This document shows positions 16,882-25,123 of a stretch of 64,000 bases of DNA, one piece after another; the first letter of the stretch is position 1; each line of letters opens with the position of its first letter. The stretch comes from Halalkalibacter oceani. Lineage in GTDB: Bacteria; Bacillota; Bacilli; Bacillales; Bacillaceae_D. The position numbers and the translations under genes are program-made. The stretch is from the NCBI RefSeq assembly GCF_023715605.1, contig NZ_JAMBOL010000008.1, positions 1 through 64,000 of the forward strand, written 5' to 3'. The notes below the pieces were generated by a model. It was given only the letters and a program-made list of their open reading frames with translations. It had not been told where the DNA came from and did no database searches.

Positions 16882-18156
16882 CTATTTAAAGACATCCAGC
16901 AAGATTGTAGAAATTTTCGGAATAAAGCTGATCATCAGAACGTTAATAATCAACAACGCGATAAATGGCAGCACAGCCCGCGATATCTTCTCTAACGAAG
17001 TACCGGCTATCGGCGCAGCAACGAACAAGTTAACCCCAACTGGTGGCGTTACCATCCCAATCGCCAGGTTCACGACCATAATAATCCCGAAATGCACCGG
17101 ATCAATTCCAACCATAACGGCAATCGGCGCTAAAATTGGCGCAAGAATAATAATCGCCGCTGATGTTTCAAATATCATACCGACAAATAAAAGCAACAGA
17201 TTAATGAGCAGCAGGAAAATAATCGGGCTTTCTGTGTAGTTCAAAAATGATTCTGCCACCATTTGCGGCACACGCTCGCGGGTAAGCAGCCAACCGAACA
17301 CGCCAGCATTAGCAATAATAATCATAATAATGGAAGTCGTGACAGCGGATTGGGAAAAGATTCCCATTACACTTTTCCACGTAATTTCACGATAAACGAA
17401 TTTTCCAACGACAAAGGCATAGACAACTGCGACAACTGCTGCCTCTGTCGGTGTAAAGATTCCTCCGTAAATACCCCCAAGTATAATAACTGGCATAAGT
17501 AGAGCAAGTAAGGCTTCTCTAAACGCAACTAGCTTCTGCTTTGTTGTACTGGATTCTGTACCCTGATAGCCTTTCTTTCGCGAAAGGAAATACACCAAAA
17601 TTAGTAAAGATAAGGATACAAGAAGTCCCGGTACAATCCCGGCAATAAAAAGATCACCGACAGATACCTCTGCTGTGACACCATAAAGAATAATCGGAAT
17701 ACTTGGCGGAATGATGACTCCAAGTCCACCGGATGTCGCTTGCACAGCCGCGGCAAAATCACGGTGATAGCCACGGGCGACCATCGCCGGGATCAAAATT
17801 GAACCAATCGCGGCAACTGTAGCTGGACTTGAACCAGAAATAGCAGCAAAAAACATGGAGGTAACAACCGCAACAGCCGCAAGGCCGCCTTTCATTTCCC
17901 CAACGAGCGCACTGGCAAAGTTAATCAGACGCTTGGAAATTCCCCCTGTTTCCATGAGACTCCCTGCTAAAATAAAGAATGGAATCGCCATGAGCGGGAA
18001 CATGTCGACTGAGTTAAACATCCGCTGGACAATCGCCAAAACAGGCATTTCACCAGTCCAGATAACAGCAAGCGCTGTCGCTGACCCGAGCGCAATTGCG
18101 ATCGGTGTACTAATTGCAAAAAGGATTACAAGCGAAATAAGTAAAATCCAAATCAT
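16882..18156 (-). CDS. dctM: TRAP transporter large permease DctM
   Basis: The large membrane subunit of a tripartite ATP-independent transporter, 424 residues with about 12 hydrophobic segments. Family signatures are MFPLMAIPFFILAGSLMETGG, SGSSPATVAAIGSI and MVTPPVGVNLFVAAPIAG (in part). It uses the sodium or proton gradient with DctQ and the lipoprotein DctP to import an organic acid. Its ATG overlaps the dctQ stop (ATGA). Transport of a sugar acid is inferred from the operon. Confidence 0.93.
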   Translation of the reverse strand: MIWILLISLVILFAISTPIAIALGSATALAVIWTGEMPVLAIVQRMFNSVDMFPLMAIPFFILAGSLMETGGISKRLINFASALVGEMKGGLAAVAVVTSMFFAAISGSSPATVAAIGSILIPAMVARGYHRDFAAAVQATSGGLGVIIPPSIPIILYGVTAEVSVGDLFIAGIVPGLLVSLSLLILVYFLSRKKGYQGTESSTTKQKLVAFREALLALLMPVIILGGIYGGIFTPTEAAVVAVVYAFVVGKFVYREITWKSVMGIFSQSAVTTSIIMIIIANAGVFGWLLTRERVPQMVAESFLNYTESPIIFLLLINLLLLFVGMIFETSAAIIILAPILAPIAVMVGIDPVHFGIIMVVNLAIGMVTPPVGVNLFVAAPIAGTSLEKISRAVLPFIALLIINVLMISFIPKISTILLDVFK

Positions 18157-18635
18157 TTTTCTCCATCCTTTCTAAATAACTCGATAGCTACTACGATGGA
18201 GTTTAGCGCCATTAGAACCCCACTTACCGGTATGGAAGCATAGACATATGTCATCGGAATGCGCATAGCAGGAGAACGTTGATTTTCTACCACCTGAACC
18301 ATTTCAATTCCTTTAACAATTAAAAAAATGCTGAACGCGATGCATACGATGCATACGAGCAATTTCAACACTTTTTTAATGCTGTCAGATGAAAGATCGA
18401 CAATTGCTTCTACTCCGATTAATTCACCTTTTCGGATTGCAAGGGCAGCACCCATAAACACAACCCAAGCCATTAAATACCGAGCGAGTTCCTCTGACCA
18501 TGACAACGATGCACCTAGCGTGAAGCGCGAAAATACTTGATACGCAATCGTAGCCGACATCACAATCAACATGATTCCAATGAAATAAAAAATTACTTTG
18601 TTTAAACGGTCGATGTTTTTAATTAACGTGAGCAT
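18153..18635 (-). CDS. dctQ: TRAP transporter small permease DctQ
   Basis: A 160-residue four-helix membrane protein of the DctQ family, with the family region SWSEELARYLMAWVVFMGAAL (in part) near residues 40-60. It pairs with DctM, to which it is coupled by a 4-bp overlap. GGAAGGGAG lies 8 bases before the ATG. A long hairpin lies between dctP and this gene, probably giving more binding protein than permease. Confidence 0.9.
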   Translation of the reverse strand: MLTLIKNIDRLNKVIFYFIGIMLIVMSATIAYQVFSRFTLGASLSWSEELARYLMAWVVFMGAALAIRKGELIGVEAIVDLSSDSIKKVLKLLVCIVCIAFSIFLIVKGIEMVQVVENQRSPAMRIPMTYVYASIPVSGVLMALNSIVVAIELFRKDGEK

Positions 18636-18660
18636 AGTTGTTCTCCCTTCCTATGAGGAG

Positions 18661-18747
18661 GAGGGTGACTCTAAAAGCTGGCTGGACACTGGTCTATTCC
18701 GAGCGGAAACACCAATTTCAGAAGCTTTTGTTAGATTAGCCACCCTC
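18661..18747 (-). other. Inter-cistronic hairpin between dctP and dctQ
   Basis: GAGGGTG-ACT-CTAAAAG at 18661-18677 pairs with CTTTTGTTAG and CCACCCTC at 18724-18747. There is no T-run after it. Such stems after binding-protein genes usually protect the upstream message, making DctP more abundant than DctQM. Confidence 0.55.
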
Positions 18748-18761
18748 AACATTGTTTCAAA

Positions 18762-19781
18762 TTACTGGTTTTTAATTGAATCAATTAACTCTTGTCCAAA
18801 TACTTCACTATATTGGTCATAAACTGGTTGAACTGCTTCAATAAATGGTTCTACATCAATTTCACGAATAACTTCCATCCCTTGTTCTTCTAATTCATTA
18901 AGGTATTCTTCATCCATACGTTGAACGACTTCACGCTCAAAGATTCCAGCTTCAACGGCTGCTTCTTGAAGAGCTGTTTGCAGTTCAGGCTCAAGATTGT
19001 TAAAGAAGCTGTTTGATGTTAGCAAGATTGACGGGTTATAGAAATGACGAGTCATTGTCAAATAATCCTGTACTTCGTAAAAACGTGAGCTGTAGATGAC
19101 CGGAATAGGATTTTCGTTACCATCTACTACCCCTTGTTGCATCGCTGTGAAAAGCTCAGTAAATGCCATTGGTGTCGGATCTGCTCCCAGCTCGCGGAAA
19201 GCAGCCATGTGAATGTCATTTTCCATTGTACGAAGCTTTAATCCTTGAAGATCTTCCGGCTTTTCAACAGGACGAGTATTGTTCGTTACGTTACGGAAGC
19301 CGTTTTCCCACCAAGCAAGACCTTTCAAATCAATACCTTCCAATTTAGCAAGAAGATCCTGCCCAACTTCTCCATCAAGAACAGTGTGAGCATGTTCTGC
19401 ATCACGGAACAAGAACGGTAAATCAACAACTGTAATTTCTTCAACGAAACCACTCATTGGACCAGTTGACGTTAGAACTAAATCAACACTTCCAATTTGC
19501 AGACCTTCCACCATATCACGTTCTCCGCCAAGAGATCCGTTCGGGAAGATTTCAACATCCATACGGCCATCTGTTTTCTCAGCAAGAATTTCCTTGAAAT
19601 ATTCAAGTCCTTCTTGATAGTGAGATGTGTCAGCCAATGTGTGACCTACTTTTAGCGTAATTGTTTCTCCGCTGCTTTCTTCACCTGATGTGTCAGTGCC
19701 TTCTGAGTCTGAGCCGCCACCGCATGCTGCTACGATCGCAACCATCATTGCCAGCATTGCTAGCATAAGTAACTTCTTCAT
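18762..19781 (-). CDS. dctP: TRAP transporter substrate-binding lipoprotein DctP
   Basis: Extracytoplasmic acid-binding protein, 339 residues. A type II signal peptide with lipobox VAAC at residues 17-20 is followed by GGGSDSEGTDTSGEESSG, a flexible acidic/Ser tether. The DctP domain includes GLKLRTMEND, whose Arg normally pairs with the substrate carboxylate, and VDGNENP. It delivers a carboxylated substrate to DctQM. Second gene of the operon, 11 bp after the kinase. Tetronate or a related hydroxyacid is the inferred ligand. Confidence 0.93.
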   Translation of the reverse strand: MKKLLMLAMLAMMVAIVAACGGGSDSEGTDTSGEESSGETITLKVGHTLADTSHYQEGLEYFKEILAEKTDGRMDVEIFPNGSLGGERDMVEGLQIGSVDLVLTSTGPMSGFVEEITVVDLPFLFRDAEHAHTVLDGEVGQDLLAKLEGIDLKGLAWWENGFRNVTNNTRPVEKPEDLQGLKLRTMENDIHMAAFRELGADPTPMAFTELFTAMQQGVVDGNENPIPVIYSSRFYEVQDYLTMTRHFYNPSILLTSNSFFNNLEPELQTALQEAAVEAGIFEREVVQRMDEEYLNELEEQGMEVIREIDVEPFIEAVQPVYDQYSEVFGQELIDSIKNQ

Positions 19782-19792
19782 GATAGTTCCCC

Positions 19793-21067
19793 CTATATAT
19801 GTGTGTTTTTTATAATATCCATTGCATGATGCAATGAAGATTCCTGACCAAATGCGCCTGCCTTTGTGACGATAGCTGTGTCAGCATAAGGACCTCCGAC
19901 GACTTTCGAGAGTGGAATACCCTCTTCAATTTCTTTCATGACTTCAAGCGCATGAATATCAAGCTTGAGACAGGTTTGATAGGCAATATCGCCACCGGTT
20001 AGGATCAGCCCGCTTACTTTCACTTCTTTAATCAGCCTGCTCGCAAATGCGCCAAGCGTCGAAGCAATCTGATTGCCAAGCTCAAGCTTATCGATTCCCG
20101 CTTCAGCGATATACGCTTCCAATTCAACCGCTACCTCCGGCGTGAAAACAGTCGTGATCACAAGATCCTTTTTGTTTCCAATGATCCGCTTTGCTTCGTC
20201 AAACCAGGTGTTTAATACTTCTTGATCGTTTTTCAGCAAATGAAGCGGATGAATCGCTTGCACAAAAGCACCCTTTTCCTTTTGAAAGGCAATCTGCTTC
20301 CTCGTGACAGTGCTTACACTTCCGGCAACAGTTAATGTCGGCAATGGTTTTTCAACTTGCTCCTCAGCATCAGAAGTAAGCTTTTGTGCCTGTTCACTTG
20401 TAAATGCTTGCGCCAATCCGGCAGACCCGACCCATAATACCTTTTCTTGGGTTTTCAGGAAATCAGTAACCGTTTTCAAATCGGCATCAATAGCGCTGTC
20501 AAAAACAATTACCTCTACCCCGCGAGCAAGAAGTGCATCGACTTCTTCTGCCAGCTTGCCCCTACGCAATGTTTTCACACCGATCAACCCCACACTGCGC
20601 TTAGTCTGCCCAGCCAATAGATCAGGTATGAAAGATTCCGTCATCGGGAATTTTACATCGTTTGCAAGTTCACTGTCCTCAAGTAATGTGCCGTGAACTA
20701 AATGATAGCCTCCAATCGTCAACCTTCCATTTTGCGGATATGCAGGCACCACCGCACAAAACGAAAACGACAATTCATCCATCAGGCCATCAATTTCTTG
20801 ACCGATATTTCCTCTTAAAGTGGAATCAACCTTTTTATAAATAAAAGGTTGCTGATCACCCTTCATCTTCTTCGCAAGCTCTCGGTTGCGTTTATATGCT
20901 TCATCTGGAGACAAGGAACGGGAATCGGTGTTGATAACGTTTACTTTCTCAGTCTCCGTAAGTGATTCAATGAAAGAAGTCAAATGAACAATCGTCGGCT
21001 TTCCTTGTTTCACAAACTGAACACCCGTATCATTAGCTCCCGTTAAATCATCTGCGATGACTATCAT
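19793..21067 (-). CDS. Four-carbon acid sugar kinase (DUF1537)
   Basis: ATP-dependent kinase for acid sugars, 424 residues. The N-terminal sugar-binding domain carries MIVIADDLTGANDTG and KKVDSTLRGNIG (78-89). The C-terminal nucleotide-binding domain carries LILTGGDIA, GGPYADTAIVTKAGAFG and GQESSL. Family members phosphorylate D-threonate, D- or L-erythronate or 3-oxo-tetronates at O4. With PdxA2 the product is split to dihydroxyacetone phosphate and CO2. It is first gene after a sigma-A-type promoter and ahead of the TRAP genes. The stereoisomer used cannot be read from sequence. Confidence 0.93.
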   Translation of the reverse strand: MIVIADDLTGANDTGVQFVKQGKPTIVHLTSFIESLTETEKVNVINTDSRSLSPDEAYKRNRELAKKMKGDQQPFIYKKVDSTLRGNIGQEIDGLMDELSFSFCAVVPAYPQNGRLTIGGYHLVHGTLLEDSELANDVKFPMTESFIPDLLAGQTKRSVGLIGVKTLRRGKLAEEVDALLARGVEVIVFDSAIDADLKTVTDFLKTQEKVLWVGSAGLAQAFTSEQAQKLTSDAEEQVEKPLPTLTVAGSVSTVTRKQIAFQKEKGAFVQAIHPLHLLKNDQEVLNTWFDEAKRIIGNKKDLVITTVFTPEVAVELEAYIAEAGIDKLELGNQIASTLGAFASRLIKEVKVSGLILTGGDIAYQTCLKLDIHALEVMKEIEEGIPLSKVVGGPYADTAIVTKAGAFGQESSLHHAMDIIKNTHI

Positions 21068-21125
21068 TTTTATTCACCTCAAGCCTAATTGATAATTGTG
21101 ATCATTTTTCAACATTTCCTACTTG

Positions 21126-21155
21126 ATTATAGACCATGACTGTTTAAAAATACAA
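21126..21155 (-). promoter_or_regulatory. Sigma-A promoter of the tetronate operon
   Basis: TTGTAT (21150-21155) and TATAAT (21126-21131) are 18 bp apart on the minus strand, about 60 bp before the kinase start. I found no GG-N10-GC sigma-54 promoter in this gap. Confidence 0.6.
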
Positions 21156-21162
21156 TACAATA

Positions 21163-21203
21163 AGAAACAGAAAATGTCGCATTTTGCAACGTTTTCTGTT
21201 TCT
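21163..21203 (-). terminator. Terminator of the PrpR-type regulator gene
   Basis: A perfect 12-bp stem, AGAAACAGAAAA with TTTTCTGTTTCT, is followed on the minus strand by TTATTGTATTGTATTTTT. Its loop contains GTTGCAA (21184-21190), which resembles the half-sites found at the regulator promoter. Confidence 0.7.
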
Positions 21204-23058
21204 ACTCCGAAATATGTTTAATTTTCCGCCATAATGTCGAACGATTGATTCCAAGTCTTCTTGCCGCCTTCGATTGATTGTATTCCTCCTGCTTCAAAAC
21301 AGCCAAAATCACTTCCTGCTCAATCTCATGCAATGTTTTATTGGCAAGCTGCAGCCCAGTCGGTTCCCGCACTTTTTCGGTTTCTTGTTCTCTCAGCTTA
21401 TGCAGAAGAGCCTGAACTTCTTTTTTCTCGATAAAAGGTCCGTCACTCATCAAACACATTTGCTCAATAACATGCTTCAACTGCCGGATGTTCCCAGGCC
21501 ACATAAATGTCTTCAATTCATTCAAGACGTTCTCGCGCAGCCCGGAGATTTGTTTCCCCATCGTCGTATTACAGGCAGCGATGAAGATTCTGATCAAATC
21601 GTCAAGATCATCCATCCGCTCTCGTAATGGCGGTACTTTCAACGTAAAGCCGTTTAAAGCATGATAGAAATCATCGCGAAAACGTCCGTCACGCAAATAG
21701 GTTTCCAATGGCTGGCGGTGGGCTGCGATAAAGCGGATATCAACTGGAAACGATTCTGTCTCCTGGAAACGATTCATCCGCCCGGAAATTAAGACAAGCA
21801 GCAGCTTGCTTTGAATGCTAGGCGGCATCGAACCAATCGCATCGATAAAGATCGTTCCTTTGTGCGCCGTTTCGAGCGCCCCTTTATGGCCGTTTACTCC
21901 TGAGGTACCAAAGAGCTCTCTTTCCAGCTGTCCTTCCGAATATGCCTCACAATTAATGAACACATATGGCGCCTGCGCGCGCTCACTATTATTATGAATC
22001 GCCTGGGCAAGACTATCCTTTCCGACCCCCGGTTCCCCGTAAATAATAACCGGCAAGTCAGAGCGACTGATTTTCTTCGCTACTGTAATCAACTGATGCA
22101 TACTTTCCGAACGGGCAACGAGAGAGCTGAAATGAAAGTATGCTGAATGGTCTTGCTTCTGTTCGGTCAGCTTCCGTTTTTCTTCCTTCATAAGTAACGC
22201 GAATCCATCAGAAGGACCTTCGGTGGGCAACTCAACCTTTTTCCACTTGATCCAACTATTTTCGAATTCCTCATATACTTCATTAACCGCTTCATCATTT
22301 GTCTCCATAAGCTCCTTCAGCTTCGGCACAAGCCCACTTAACGTGTTCACATCCAACAGGCCCGGCTCCTCCACCAGTCGAAAGCGCTTTCTGGCAATTT
22401 CATTTAAAAAGATACATTGCCCCTCTTCATCAAACACAAGAACTCCATCATCAAGGTAATGAAAAATCTGTTCGATCTTTTTCAATTTTTCTTTTTGCTT
22501 TTCCATATAGTAAACGGTTTGCTCCGCATTCGTAATCGTTTCGAGCACGGCTTCTTTCCCGGAGGAGATTAAAATGCCTTGTATGCCAAATTTTGCAGCA
22601 GTTGTTGTCGAAATGACATCGCCAATAATAACTTGTACCCCTTCGTTGGAAGCCCTTTCAATTTCCCCTTCAATTTCTCCTTCTTCCAGAATCGGATAAA
22701 AGGTTAAATCCATATTAAGCAGCTTCCCGATCATATTCGCGCCAGGAATTTTGTTTAAATAGGTCATCATCCCGATTTTTCCAGCATAGCCATTCAGCAA
22801 TGTGAGCGTTCGCAAAATATCATAGCCCGTCATCTGCACTTCCAACACAGGGATGGAAAAATGCTTGCGCAAAAGCTTCGCTGTCGCTCCCCGGCTAATA
22901 ATCGCATCATACTGGCGGTGTTCAACCGAACGGGCAATCGCCAGACCATCATATAAATTCCCGACGAACACGTCTAAATCTTTTTTCAGCTCCTTATTTA
23001 CTTCAAGAAAGAGATCCTTCAATCCGCCATATGGTGAAATCACTAAGATTTTACACAA
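21202..23058 (-). CDS. PrpR-type regulator with degenerate AAA+ domain
   Basis: A 618-residue protein of NtrC/PrpR architecture. Residues 1-190 are a PrpR_N ligand-sensing domain (SRGATAKLLRKHFSIPVLEV), about 195-290 PAS, 315-545 AAA+, and 575-618 a Fis-type HTH (SKAARRLGINRSTLWRKI). It keeps a P-loop-like GEPGVGKD (341-348). It lacks GAFTGA: after ELFG the sequence runs GTSGVNGHKGALETA. Walker B is GTIFIDAIG with Ala407 in place of the catalytic Glu, and the arginine-finger region reads RFRDDFYHAL. Like TyrR, it probably acts with sigma-A rather than sigma-54. TTG start, GGGGGAG upstream. It lies just upstream of the operon it presumably controls. Confidence 0.88.
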   Translation of the reverse strand: MCKILVISPYGGLKDLFLEVNKELKKDLDVFVGNLYDGLAIARSVEHRQYDAIISRGATAKLLRKHFSIPVLEVQMTGYDILRTLTLLNGYAGKIGMMTYLNKIPGANMIGKLLNMDLTFYPILEEGEIEGEIERASNEGVQVIIGDVISTTTAAKFGIQGILISSGKEAVLETITNAEQTVYYMEKQKEKLKKIEQIFHYLDDGVLVFDEEGQCIFLNEIARKRFRLVEEPGLLDVNTLSGLVPKLKELMETNDEAVNEVYEEFENSWIKWKKVELPTEGPSDGFALLMKEEKRKLTEQKQDHSAYFHFSSLVARSESMHQLITVAKKISRSDLPVIIYGEPGVGKDSLAQAIHNNSERAQAPYVFINCEAYSEGQLERELFGTSGVNGHKGALETAHKGTIFIDAIGSMPPSIQSKLLLVLISGRMNRFQETESFPVDIRFIAAHRQPLETYLRDGRFRDDFYHALNGFTLKVPPLRERMDDLDDLIRIFIAACNTTMGKQISGLRENVLNELKTFMWPGNIRQLKHVIEQMCLMSDGPFIEKKEVQALLHKLREQETEKVREPTGLQLANKTLHEIEQEVILAVLKQEEYNQSKAARRLGINRSTLWRKIKHISE

Positions 23059-23075
23059 CCTAACTCCCCCAATCT

Positions 23076-23124
23076 TGTTGCAATATTAATCAGATTGTAT
23101 AGAATAATTTCATTTATTGCAACA
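23076..23124 (-). promoter_or_regulatory. Promoter and inverted-repeat operator of the regulator gene
   Basis: TGTTGCAATA (23076-23085) and TATTGCAACA (23115-23124) are perfect 10-bp inverted arms 29 bp apart. A sigma-A promoter is built into them: -35 TTGCAA (23117-23122) inside one arm, -10 TACAAT (23094-23099), spacer 17. The other arm falls near +10. This layout suggests autoregulation by the regulator itself. Confidence 0.6.
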
Positions 23125-23173
23125 CTATCTGGGAAATTTCTCTCAAGTAAGCGCCGGTAGAAGGAAAGGAGCA

Positions 23174-23205
23174 CGGGCAAAAGGTTATCTAATCCCGTTT
23201 GCCCG
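23174..23205 (-). terminator. Hairpin downstream of the anti-sigma factor gene
   Basis: CGGGCAAA (23174-23181) pairs with TTTGCCCG (23198-23205), a member of the recurring GGGCAAAAGG-type gene-end hairpins. It has no strong T-run. Confidence 0.4.
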
Positions 23206-23282
23206 GCCCCTATGCATTCTCACATTCTTCTGCGTGCTGCAACTTGAAATGAACATGCCAAGTTCCTCACTGAACCTTTTTT

Positions 23283-24440
23283 CTAGCGATTTTCCCAGTT
23301 CCAAAATGCGACTTCATCTATTTCTAATTCTGTGATCCATGCTTCATCCCGCAGCTGTAATATCTCCTTTGTCGGCCCCGTGATAACCGCTCCATAGTGA
23401 TGAAATCCATTTTCATTTAGATACTCAATCCGTTCAGCCAGTCGAAGCCTGTCAAACACTAAATTGTTTGCTTTACGCTCATGCCGCTCCAGAAAAGCTA
23501 ATGTCTTCATAAATTGCTGCTGGAGCACGCTTTGATCCCCAGCCTCATACTCTGGTGAAGACGCACTTTCTGATACAATGCTTCCTCCGAACCATCCACC
23601 TGCTTCTTCTTTTCTCTCCGTGACAATAAAATCATCATCATGCCAGATCGGAAATTTCGGAAAACCAATCGGCTCAAAAATAACTCCTTCAGTAAGTTCA
23701 TTTAATTCAATTCCGGTATCAACTGCAAGCCATAGCAGATCCATGTTTCTCCCTTCAAATGAATCGAGTACTTCTTTTGTTTCCAGCAGCTCGGAAAAAG
23801 AGACATAAGCAGAAATGACAGTTCCTTCAGGCAGCTCCTCCAGCTGTGCCCAATCGGACATCCCTCTGGAGCCTGTACCGGGATAAGTAAATGCCGGCCA
23901 ATCCTGCGATACTCTTCCGTACTTCTGCTCCTCCGGCATAGCCATTAATGAAAAGAGGAAATTCACTTTCATTTCTCCGACAATCATTCGATCATGACCT
24001 ACCATTTTATTTAGATCTCTTGTCGCCTCTAAGCCAAAGTAAGCCTTTGTGCTCGTACTTGTTCTTCCGAGATAGCCATACGGATTTGTAACCGTAAGCG
24101 TGTGATCAATAATATTACGGAACACATCAATTCGGTCGGGCTTTCCCCACGAGTAATAAACCGACGTGAAAATTCCAGACAAGATAGTGAACACGATAAA
24201 CAATGAGAGCGCCACTAACGCTGTTTGAATTCTCGCTTTCCATTTTCCACGTCTTAAAATTTTCTTTTGCCTTTTATCATGTGCGGCATCGGTTTTTGTG
24301 CCTATTTGCTCGTCAGTCGCCTGCAAAAATTCCTGGTATGTTTCCAGCTTATCCAATTCACTTTCAAATTCGTCCACTTCCGCTTCAGGTAATTCTCCTT
24401 TTTCATATGCTTCAAGCTTTCGTTTAAATTCATCGTTCAT
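23283..24440 (-). CDS. Membrane anti-sigma factor (Sigma_reg_N/Sigma_reg_C type)
   Basis: A 385-residue protein. The acidic cytoplasmic N-terminus (MNDEFKRKLEAYEKGELPEAE) is followed by a Lys/Arg-rich stretch, one transmembrane helix (about residues 70-92) and a large extracytoplasmic domain. This is the arrangement of the anti-sigma partners of SigM-like ECF factors (YhdL type). The start at 24440 has GGCGGGAG upstream; the longer frame to 24620 runs back through the sigma gene and is not used. It overlaps the sigma factor end by 11 bp, so both are co-translated. Confidence 0.85.
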   Translation of the reverse strand: MNDEFKRKLEAYEKGELPEAEVDEFESELDKLETYQEFLQATDEQIGTKTDAAHDKRQKKILRRGKWKARIQTALVALSLFIVFTILSGIFTSVYYSWGKPDRIDVFRNIIDHTLTVTNPYGYLGRTSTSTKAYFGLEATRDLNKMVGHDRMIVGEMKVNFLFSLMAMPEEQKYGRVSQDWPAFTYPGTGSRGMSDWAQLEELPEGTVISAYVSFSELLETKEVLDSFEGRNMDLLWLAVDTGIELNELTEGVIFEPIGFPKFPIWHDDDFIVTERKEEAGGWFGGSIVSESASSPEYEAGDQSVLQQQFMKTLAFLERHERKANNLVFDRLRLAERIEYLNENGFHHYGAVITGPTKEILQLRDEAWITELEIDEVAFWNWENR

Positions 24441-24930
24441 GGTCTCCCGCCTTTCTGCGCCTGATCGCCTGTCTTCCTCTGAATAACAATACTTTGAAAT
24501 GACTTTTTTGAATGTGCATAATCTCCGCAGCCTCAGCTTGTGATAACCCGTGGAAATCGTGGAGGAGCACCGAGGTTTTATGCTTCTCCGGTAAGCTGTC
24601 CAGCAGCGTAATGATCTCATTCATTTCTTCTTTCGTAATGATAGACTCCAATAAGGCTTTTTTAGAATCAAAGACGGTTGAGAAAAAACCTTGCTCCTTG
24701 ATCACCACTCGTTTCTGTTTCCGGTAATAGTCGATATAGGCTCGATAAGCAACAGAAAACAACCAGGATTTAACAGTTTCCCCATCATAATGCTCAAGAT
24801 GAAGATAAGCCCGGAAAAAAGTTTCCTGCACCAGATCTTCTGCTGTGTAATGATCATAGCTAAGGGAGAACAGAAATCGGTAAATATCTTGAAAATAATG
24901 TTGATAAAGACGATCGATAGATTCTTTCAT
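24430..24930 (-). CDS. ECF RNA polymerase sigma factor (SigM-like)
   Basis: A 166-residue ECF sigma factor. Region 2 is IYRFLFSLSYDHYTAEDLVQET (in part, about 17-38) with RAYIDYYRKQKR. Region 4 is LPEKHKTSVLLHDFHGLSQAEAAEIM (in part), ending in LLFRGRQAIRRR. AAGGGGGAG lies 3-4 bases before this ATG; an earlier Met 22 codons upstream lacks a site. It is paired with a membrane anti-sigma factor and preceded by an ECF-like promoter, so autoregulation under envelope stress is inferred. Confidence 0.88.
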   Translation of the reverse strand: MKESIDRLYQHYFQDIYRFLFSLSYDHYTAEDLVQETFFRAYLHLEHYDGETVKSWLFSVAYRAYIDYYRKQKRVVIKEQGFFSTVFDSKKALLESIITKEEMNEIITLLDSLPEKHKTSVLLHDFHGLSQAEAAEIMHIQKSHFKVLLFRGRQAIRRRKAGDHER

Positions 24931-25013
24931 TGTCTCCCCCTTCATCATTAAAACGAATAAAAGACCAAACGGTAACAGGAAATATAAAAAAGCCATCCAA
25001 TACTCTTCTCATC

Positions 25014-25040
25014 ATAACGGATCACATGTCTTTATTTTCA
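25014..25040 (-). promoter_or_regulatory. Candidate ECF-type autoregulated promoter
   Basis: TGAAAA (25035-25040), 15 bp, then CGTTAT (25014-25019), about 85 bp before the sigma gene. It resembles the TGAAAC/CGTC elements of Bacillus ECF factors but is not a perfect match. Confidence 0.4.
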
Positions 25041-25066
25041 TTTCTGCCATGATCGAGCTTTGCACA

Positions 25067-25118
25067 TAAAAAAGAAGCCGGCCGCGAAAGGTGCTTCTCT
25101 CACCTTCGCGACCGACTT
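25067..25118 (-). terminator. Terminator of the larA/kdgT/glycerate kinase operon
   Basis: On the minus strand AAGTCGGTCGCGAAGGTG pairs with CACCTTTCGCGGCCGGCTT and is followed by CTTTTTTA. Confidence 0.8.
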
Positions 25119-25123
25119 GCAAT

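Noticed and set aside
21061-21201. Expected sigma-54 (-24/-12) promoter ahead of the kinase gene
   Set aside because: No GG-N10-GC element found on the minus strand; a sigma-A promoter fits instead.
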